Assembly: GCA_963691705.1 (NCBI GenBank)
Contig: OY829537.1
Span: 78,079,352-78,143,351 of the forward strand
From: Viola odorata
Taxonomy: Eukaryota; Streptophyta; Magnoliopsida; Malpighiales; Violaceae
DNA: 64,000 nt
Direction: 5' to 3'
The position numbers and the translations under genes are program-made. This document shows, one piece after another, positions 57,015-64,000 of the stretch; position 1 is the stretch's first letter; each line of letters starts with the position of its first letter. The notes under the pieces were generated by a model. The model made no database searches. It was not told the DNA's origin and saw nothing but the letters and a program-made list of their open reading frames with translations.

Positions 57015-58112
57015 TTTTATCTGCACCTTTGATTTATGCCGACCCTAACCATGACTAACGCTCGATGAGAGAGCTTTCGTGGGTTGTTGTGGTTGCTCTT
57101 GTGCAGATAAAAAGGGGGTATCTTGGGGAAGTGAAAAGTCCTATCCTTGTGATGGCCGGTCTTGATCAGATGACCCACTAAGTGAGGGCACTACCCAACA
57201 TACCTTGAATAGCGTCGGATTGAAAGATCCTAGACCCCCCCGGGGGTGAAAAGTCCTACCCTTGTGATGACCGATCTTGATCAGACGGCTCATTAAGTGA
57301 GGGCACCACCCGGTATCTTTGGGAGTGAAAAATCTTTTCCTTGTACGGACCGTTCTCGTGGAGACGGCCTATCAAGAAGAGACACGCCCCAAAAAAATAG
57401 AAACTCTGTCTAGAAACAAGACTCATATCTTAACGGCTGGGCTGCTGCAGCCAGGCCATTAAGGAAGGACACGGTTTTAGACGCGAGGGCAACGCCCAAA
57501 AGTGAAAATTCCCTAGCCTTGTGATAGCCGTCCCGATCCGACAGCTCACTAAGATGAGGCACTTAAGGGCCGATCGTGAAAACAGGGAAACGTGGAGAAT
57601 CGTGAAATCCCGGCTAGTAACCAGATGTGTAATCCCTGGTGAAGTATAGAGCTGATAGCGAAAGCGATTCTCCACGGGTTCCAGAGTAACGCCCTATGAT
57701 GGCAGCGGAAAGGCTCCTACGGGTAATTACTGTCTCTCGTAACATGTTTTTGTTACTGATAATTTACAATTAAGAATGCGCAGAATACTTTTCGGGCAGC
57801 GGAAAGAGCGAGGATCTCATGAGAAGAGATACCATCAGACTAACTGGGAAAGCTAGCCCAAGGCCGAGTTCCGTAATTTTGACAGGAACGCTAAGGGTCT
57901 GTTCGGGAAAGAAAGCGCATGGAATAAATATGGCGAAGATAACGCCAAAGGAGTTCGCAAACAGACAACTAGACAAAAAGAAAGTCAGCGATAAAGTTGT
58001 CCGAACATATCAAAATATTTAAGGGGGGCTACAAACGGTGATGGTCAAAATAATAGCAAAAACTTAATGACGATTGGTCACTAAGGGAAAAGCGATAAAG
58101 CCTCAAAGCGCA
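57015..58112. other. Spacer between pol and the antisense genes, with tandem repeats
   Basis: From about 57118 to 57570 there are three to four diverged units of roughly 115 bp with GTGAAAAGTCCTA(C/T)CCTTGTGATG and GATCAGA words. Near 58020 there is an AAGGGGGGCTAC purine tract that could act as an internal polypurine tract. No gene on either strand is convincing. Confidence 0.65.
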
Positions 58113-60485
58113 TCAACCTTCGGGGTTCCTCCTTTTCCAGCCTGCCGCTTTAGCCTGGCGAAAGCCTTCCTCGTTAATGTGCCCTGATCTTCGTTTAAAG
58201 GCGGCAGAGACCTCATCGGGTTTGTACGCATCGACCCCGTGGACTTCCTCAAAACAATCAACTAAAGTGATGGCAGTCTGTTCGACATGCCACATGCTCT
58301 TATCGGCTGACTCTTCTTCTAGGGTAGCTTTCTCCTTGATCAGAGACGATCTCTCATTCTCCCAGGATAATTTCTCATTCTCCAAAGCGATGACTTTGGC
58401 CTTTTCCACTGCTAAGGCGGCAGATTGCTCTTTCTCTTGCTCCCGATGAGCCAACAATAAATTTGTGTGCTCCTCCAGCCACTTTTTCTTCTCATCCCGC
58501 TCCCGCTCCAATTCCTTCAAAGCGGAGGAGAGGGAAGCGGCTTGACTTCGCACTTCCTCCGCCCAGTAATGGAAAGACATCATGTTGGGAAAAAGAGAAG
58601 AGCGTACGGAGTTTTCCCTGTCCAGCACAGACCTCGAAAGAAAAGCTACCCATTCTGGCGCAGACGCCAATACTTGAGAAGCTAGAAAAGCCGTAACCTC
58701 ATCGGAGCCGTCACCCCCTAACGCGGTCAAAGTAGTATTCCGGAGATCGAATAATCCAATTTGATGGGTCACCGCAGCGGGCCCACTCAGCGGACCGAGA
58801 TCTACTACACAGTTAAAAGTGGCTCCTCCTTCACCAAAACAGTCCCGGAGGGGGATACGCGAAGGAAGAAAACCCAAGGAAAAGGGAGCGCGGACCTGTG
58901 ACGATGAACCTCCTGAAGCGATATAAACGCCATGAGGCTGATAGCTGGAGAAATCCTGTGAGACATCCTGGTATCCAATATTGGACGGATACACATGAGC
59001 GGAACCGCCGAAAGAATGGGGAGAAGCCTCCAAGGTATCGCTAGTGCCCAGATTCCCCAAAAATCCTGAAGGATTCTCTCCCTGAGGAGCAGCCGTCGAG
59101 TCAAACCCATCCACAGACCTATTCTCTACCCCGGTAGTAAAGGAAGAGGGGTTTCCGCCCTCGTCTCCCAAGCGCTGTCTCTTCCTGGAACCGGTCAGCG
59201 CATAACTCAACTCCATGTTGTCTGACGAAGGAGCAAAGGTAGCAACAGCGATAGTGTCCTGCCAAGAATATAATTCAAAATACAGAAAGAAAAGAAGAAA
59301 GAAATTAAACAACAACAGAAATGGAAATGTAGCATATGACGGCTAGAAAGTACCCTTACTGTAGCAGTGTTGGAAGGAGGCGCTTCTGAAGAGCCTGCCG
59401 CGTCCGGAGAAGGTGTGAGAGCGACAACGCTTCTTGTTTTTCTCTTCTTTTTTCCTTTGGCAATGGCCTTAGAGGCCTGGGAAGAAGAAGAAGTCTGAGC
59501 AGGAGGAGCAGCGACGGTCACGAGGGGAACGCCCGAAGGAATGTCGGCCGAAGAGGACACTTGGACAACGCTCGCGGAAGCGGCTGGAAGTTTGGTGGGA
59601 TTATCAGTTGCTTCCGTGGAAGCGTCTCTCTCTTTTTCCTCTCTCTCTTGAGCCCTCCTCAAACGTCTCCTTACGCTCTCGGGTTTATAGTTGGGATCCG
59701 TCGCTGCGAAAGCACAAAATAACGTCAGCGTTAGTAACAGTAACAACAAAGAAAGGAGTAACGCAGCACTCACATTTAACACAACCACGAATGTCCATTC
59801 GACAAGCCACTTGGCGAATGTGAATGCTGATTTCCAGTTCGAGTAATTTGTTTAACCAGCCTTGTTCACGCTGCGGAAGGGTCTCTGGCTGGCTCCAAGC
59901 GGTGTCATCCACATTTTGGTTAAACCCAGATCGCCACCAGGAACAAAGATCTTCAGGAATATCTACCACAAAAAACTCCTTTTTCCAGCCATCAATGGAA
60001 GACTCGATATGGAGGAGTTTCTAAGTAAAGGACTTAAGAGAGTCATCGTCGAAGCGGGGCGATATCATTATCACTCCCCGGTATTTCATCAGCTTAAAAA
60101 CAGATTTAAGCAGCAGAAGGGAAGGGGAAGTAATCTTTTTGTATTTACAGAGCTCCAAAAAAGCATAAACACAACAATATGCATTTGGGGACAATTGGGC
60201 CGGAGACAGATCGCCGGCAACAAGCAATTCCTGGACAAAAGGGTCAATGGGAAGGCGAAAACCATAACGGAACATCTGCGCATACATGACCCTACGAGTG
60301 CCCGTCAAAACGCTGTTCAAACATAGAGACTCGGGGGCAACACTGGCCTTATAATCATCAGGGATGATAGAATTATGGGCGGCTAAATGCTCATGAAGAG
60401 CGGCCTCAGAGGTGATAACACTGGCCGTAATATCCATCCTTTTTTCATCGGCAGATTTCGACTCAGAACGGCGAGTCTTAGCCAT
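58113..60485 (-). pseudogene. Antisense ORF 1 of the Tat element, three exons, one stop
   Basis: Exons 60485-59774, 59703-59360 and 59258-58113 join in frame to 734 codons; introns of 70 and 101 bp are GT-AG. The N-terminal part (MFRYGFRLPIDPFVQELL, LSPNAYCCVYAFLELC) resembles the domain Pfam calls a putative gypsy-type transposase (PF04195), found in extra ORFs of plant Ty3/gypsy elements. A basic, alanine- and serine-rich middle has KGKKKRKTR, a likely nuclear signal. The C-terminal third includes a long coiled coil (KELERERDEKKKWLEEH onward). Function is unknown. A TAG at 60021-60023 (codon 155) sits where ORF 2 has tryptophan. TATA and G-box motifs lie upstream. Confidence 0.75.
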
Positions 60486-60652
60486 GGCAGAATTAAAAAG
60501 CTAAAAGACGAAGAAGACGATGGAGGAGAAAGAAAATACCTTCAGAGAAAAGCACTTCGAAGAGCCCTGGATAGTGGGGAGAAAATGAGACGGCTGAAAG
60601 AAAATATGGGAAAAAAGGATGGTAAAAGAAAACGAAAAGAATAAATATTGGG

Positions 60653-60796
60653 TTTTATAACCCTAATAATTAAACGAAACGGCACAAGGAATAGACTCAG
60701 GTAATGAGTACAATCGTAGAAAAGCGCTACAACGCCTCGATCTAGGCAAAGTTTTCAAGCACGCTAGCTCGTAGCGCCAGAAGAAATGGACACGTG
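60653..60796 (-). promoter_or_regulatory. Promoter motifs of antisense ORF 1
   Basis: On the minus strand TTATAAAACC (60651-60660) lies about 168 bp before the ATG and a CACGTG G-box (60791-60796) about 305 bp before it. The rest of 60486-61074, between the two antisense genes, shows no other gene. Confidence 0.5.
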
Positions 60797-61074
60797 TGTC
60801 TGTACAATCGCGAATTTCCTTATGAAAGGAGGGCAAGCATTAAATGCTCTGAAAAGCGGGCATCGTCTCTTGGAAAAAACAAGCATGATATCGCGAGAAA
60901 GGAGATAGCGCAAGAAGACATTAATTAAAAGGGCAGCATTGAATCAACGCGGAAGGGGGAATGAAGTTCAAAAAAGTAATAAAATGCATATGTATCGCCG
61001 CATAACAGGGCGTTATTACAAGACAAAAGAAACGAATAAACAGAAAGTCTTCTAAATGAAACAATCCCGATCAA

Positions 61075-63313
61075 TCATGGGTCCTTGCAAGCATCGCGGT
61101 CATCATCCCTTCGTCCTCCCACAGAAGAAGAAAGATTTCCCTCACTTTCCCTCAAATTCTTCAATCTCTTGGAAGCGTTATCGGCCAACACTGACGGGTT
61201 AATGGTTCCCTGGCGATAGAGATTCATAAACTCGGAGAGGCAGATATCCATGGTCTTGTCTATCTTCGAGGGTACTTTGGCCAAATCTGCATCGCGAGAC
61301 GCTATCTCTTCGCGAAGGAAGACATTCTTCCTATCAGCCACCACCAATTCCGCCTCTAGAAGGTTTATCTTAGCCTTCTGCTTTGATTTTTCTCGAGCAA
61401 GCTCAGCACGACAGTCGTCCAATTCTGCCCGGGTTCGCTCTTGAAGCTGCGATAGCTCCGTCACCTTCATCAAGGCGGTATCCAGTTCCCCTTTTAAATC
61501 AAAAGAAGGGGGAACCTTATCCCGCTGATCATCGAAAAAGTAATTCAGCTCACGAAAGCAGGCCAACATGTCGGTCAGAAGACGTGAATGCCGTACGTCA
61601 GGAGAATGCCGCAAGAACTCTTCCTTGTCTTTTGAAGAAGCGAACATTTGTCCCACTATCGGGCCCACTGGCTCTTCTCTTGAGGATGGATCCGATATCC
61701 CTAAAGCACGAAGACCGTCGGTGCCAAGGTACGACAAGCTCAACTGATATGCGGCAGGGCCTTGAAAGCCTTGAGGGGACAGATTGGCGATATAAGGGGG
61801 ACAGCAATTTTTCACGGAATTACCAACGCCCGAAATCGAAGAAAGATACAAAAACTCAGGCTTCTGCGAGGGATGGGTAGGAGGAGCAATCGGATTTGGA
61901 ACTGGTAAACTCACATTCGGAATAAAGGAGCGAATTGGAGAAGTAGAACCGCCAGACGCCAGAGATGGCCCCATCGCTGCTGAAGCCTCATGAACTTTGG
62001 GAGGAATGGCAGAGGACACCTCGGTAACTTCCGTTGTCGGCGAAGGACCCGTAACGCTCGGAGCGTTAACCTCCTCGGTGGGAACCCCGTTGACTTCCTC
62101 CGCGGAAGGAATCGGCGGGTTAGACTTCTCTTTGCGAACTCTCTTCACGAGACGCTCGGTTTCGGCAGCGATCTCGTCGCTATCATCCTCGGCTGACTCC
62201 GCCGCAGGACCATTTTTTCTTGACCTAAGCCTCCTCCGCTGGGCAAGAGTAGCATGACGCAGCTCGGGACCGACATCCATGCTTCCGCTATCGCTGTCGA
62301 CCTCTTCAACCACAGGGTTATTCGGGGTCGCTCCCTTACCGCGAGGCGGCAACCAATTCTCCAAAAAATGAGAAGATCGGGTGGAGGCGCTGCGTGTCAC
62401 GACAGTCTTATTTCTCCTTCCTCGCGGCGGAATAGGCGGACGACTGAAGCCTTCCGGGGGAGGAGAAGGAGGTAACGTCTGAAGCGGCACTACGTTCAAA
62501 GGTGCGTCGTTTTCTCCAAAGGAGCGTCCCTCAGCGTTACCTGCCGATAAAATATTTTAAATATAACAAGAAAGTTAGGGCGATAAGGCGATAAAAGAAA
62601 AAACTCACCAACGGCACACTCTGACAGAGGCCTGAACCGAGCAAATTCTCGAATACGGAAAGGCCCTTCTATCTCTATCAGAGCGTTAACATTAGATACA
62701 TCCATACTGGACAACACATCTGGTTTTTGCCAAGCGGCACCAGTGATCACTCGGTTGAACCCACCGCGCCAGTACCGAGAGGGTAAGCGAAGGGTGAAGA
62801 AGCCGTTTTTCCAGTTGGCCACGTTCTCTTCGAAGCCTTGAAAGTTCCGCCAGAAGAACCGAATGACATCCTCATCCCATCTAGGGGTAATATCTATCAA
62901 GCAGCCGCGGCACCTTAAGATAAAAAATGTATGAAACAGATCGAGCGATGGAGCGAAAATGCGCTTCATCTCACACGAACGAAGAAAGGCGTAAAGCCCA
63001 CACCAGGAGGGGGGAGTTATTTGAACGGGATTAAGATCATGATGATTGAGCAGCTTCATCAGAGAAGTATGAAGTGGAAGACGAAACCCGTAGGTAAACA
63101 TCTTGAAATAAACCAGCCGGAACGTCCCCCACATGGCATCCGTAAGCCGGTATCCTTCAGAGAGATAAAGGGGCGATATCCCGTAGGAAAAGTGATACCA
63201 TGTTCCTCTAACTCAGCCCGCAAAACTTCATTACAATCAAAGATACTATGAGCTTTCCTAACCTCGGGATCTAAGGGATTCTCGGTGGTTGCAGAGCATG
63301 TAGTATAAGACAT
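61075..63313 (-). pseudogene. Antisense ORF 2 of the Tat element, two exons, frameshifted
   Basis: ATG at 63313; exon 1 to 62609, a 68-bp GT-AG intron (62541-62608), exon 2 from 62540 to the stop at 61075. Exon 1 holds the same domain as ORF 1 (MFTYGFRLPLHTSLMKLL, then WCGLYAFLRSC and WDEDVIRFFW), at roughly 40% identity by eye. The frame shifts near 63145-63175, after GITFPTGYRPFI; the exon lengths sum to one base short of a multiple of three, fitting a single-base loss. The second exon is proline- and serine-rich with basic patches (PPRGRRNK, KRVRKEK), then a coiled coil (LQERTRAELDDCRAELAREK). Function is unknown. Confidence 0.72.
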
Positions 63314-63499
63314 AATGGACTGGAAAAGTAAAATTACGGCGATAGAAGAACAAAATACCTGGAGCAGAGAACCAGTGAATCGGCCGTCGGCACCGGCGAG
63401 CAATTGCAGAAAAATCTCTCGGGAAGAAAGAAGCACAGAAGAAAGGAAATACGAAGAATTTTGAAATATCAGCAGAAAAGTGTTAAAATAGAAGAGCGA

Positions 63500-63555
63500 A
63501 TCCCTTTTAAAGGAAAAACCTAAAAAAGGAACAGCCTGTGAAAGCAAAACACGTG
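63500..63555 (-). promoter_or_regulatory. Promoter motifs of antisense ORF 2
   Basis: On the minus strand a TTTAAAAG TATA-like word (about 63504) lies about 190 bp before the ATG and a CACGTG G-box (63550-63555) about 240 bp before it, the same arrangement as for ORF 1. The remainder of 63314-63774 shows no other gene. Confidence 0.45.
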
Positions 63556-63718
63556 CAAAGTGAAAAAGGACGCGTGGACAGTCATCAATGCCTTTTGGAA
63601 GAAGACAGTTGCTGACCGAAAACCAAAAAGCGGTTGCGCCCCAGCGAAAGGCTTACTCCCGCGATAATCCTGGAAACACAAAAAAGGAAAGCGGCGGAAG
63701 AACGAAAGAAAATAAAAG

Positions 63719-63728
63719 CTTTATTATT
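63719..63728 (-). terminator. Poly(A) signal of antisense ORF 3
   Basis: On the minus strand AATAATAAAG, with AATAAA, follows the stop of the partial ORF by about 50 bp. Confidence 0.5.
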
Positions 63729-63774
63729 TTAAGAAGCCATGCGGCATCTACAAAAAAAGGCGCGCTACGCCCAT

Positions 63775-64000
63775 CTATTCCCCATCAGACCAGGAGATGC
63801 CGTAGCAGTAGACCACATCATCCTCATCCTCACCAGCGAAAGGAAAAGGTTCTTCAACCTTCTCCCCCACGAGAGCAGATGACTGATCTGACTTCTCCTC
63901 AACAGGCGGCGGCATCGTCCCCACAATCGAGCAGGCAGAAGGAGCCTCTTGCAGTGACTCGCAAGGAGGACAGGATGTTTCCTTCCCCTTCGAAGAAAAA
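63775..64000 (-). CDS. C-terminal end of a third antisense ORF, cut by the window edge
   Basis: A minus-strand frame is open from the window edge to a TAG at 63775-63777, giving 75 residues. It is polar, with cysteines and an acidic end (EPFPFAGEDEDD, then YCYGISWSDGE). I recognise no family. Its strand, spacing and following poly(A) signal match the two antisense genes before it, so it is likely the 3' exon of a third gene in the cluster, but the N-terminal part needed to confirm this is outside the window. Confidence 0.5.
   Translation of the reverse strand, partial: FSSKGKETSCPPCESLQEAPSACSIVGTMPPPVEEKSDQSSALVGEKVEEPFPFAGEDEDDVVYCYGISWSDGE

Larger units (their letters stand above)
50707..64000 (+). 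mobile_element. Tat-lineage Ty3/gypsy retrotransposon, incomplete in window
   Basis: The element comprises a 5' LTR, primer site, gag-pol polyprotein (51171-57014), a repeat-containing spacer (57015-58112) and three antisense genes (58113 to the window end). The 3' LTR lies beyond 64000. Assignment to Tat rests on the CX2HX4HX4C gag motif, a second RNase H after the first, integrase downstream of RT, and antisense ORFs between pol and the 3' LTR, which are described for Tat elements. The left limit is uncertain because of the poly-G tract. Confidence 0.85.

Noticed and set aside
57819..58022. Small plus-strand frame ending in ITPKEFANRQLDKKK
   Set aside because: Short, no recognised domain, within the spacer before the antisense genes; not enough support.

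Overview
The window looks like nuclear DNA of a flowering plant, most likely a eudicot. It is AT-rich and dominated by transposable elements: a Ty1/copia and a Tat-type Ty3/gypsy element, several LTR families with TG...CA ends and 5-bp target duplications, hAT-, Mutator- and Stowaway-like elements, and one non-LTR element. Between them lie few host genes. One is a three-exon F-box/LRR gene with plant-type introns, one is an unrecognised 116-aa gene, and one is a pentatricopeptide-repeat (PPR) gene fragment. The species cannot be named from the sequence. No bacterial features, CRISPR arrays, rRNA or tRNA genes were seen.

Layout. 0.2-5.3 kb: two Mutator-like elements, an LTR of an unclassified family (called R1 here) and a hAT MITE remnant. 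5.6-7.9 kb: a DNA element carrying a PPR gene fragment that was later split by a hAT-like insertion. 8.8-9.2 kb: a small gene whose 3' untranslated region took a Ty1/copia element (9174-17390, minus strand) just after the stop codon; that element's 3' LTR was then split by a solo R1 LTR. 18.1-31.3 kb: a cluster of large LTRs (family L2, 2.2-2.9 kb) with three levels of nesting: a minus-strand 3' LTR (21338-28021) contains a hAT-like element (22524-26797), which contains a solo LTR (22908-25784). The repeat-rich 3' internal end of that retroelement follows to about 31.3 kb. 31.8-34.5 kb: two hAT MITEs and a non-LTR insertion. 36.2-40.3 kb: LTR remnants and a DNA element with a 10-bp duplication. 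42.1-43.7 kb: the F-box gene. 44-50.7 kb: a MITE, a segmental duplicate of the region upstream of the 8.8-kb gene, an R1 LTR split by another L2 solo LTR, and an unresolved LTR-like region.

50.7-64 kb: the left part of a Tat-lineage Ty3/gypsy element. It has a 5' LTR, a primer site, and a gag-protease-RT-RNase H-second RNase H-integrase polyprotein. Downstream lie three consecutive genes on the opposite strand, the last running off the window. The first two are diverged paralogues of the antisense extra ORFs known from Tat elements, each with visible introns and promoter-like motifs. This antisense cluster is the most unusual part of the window.

Both large polyproteins are open throughout except for three in-frame TAG codons each. 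All six are explained by CAG-to-TAG changes on one strand or the other, which fits decay of CHG-methylated, silenced elements. I saw no wholly new biological system; the best candidates for a second look are the antisense gene cluster, the orphan 8.8-kb gene with its copia insertion, and the palindrome array at 49.6 kb.
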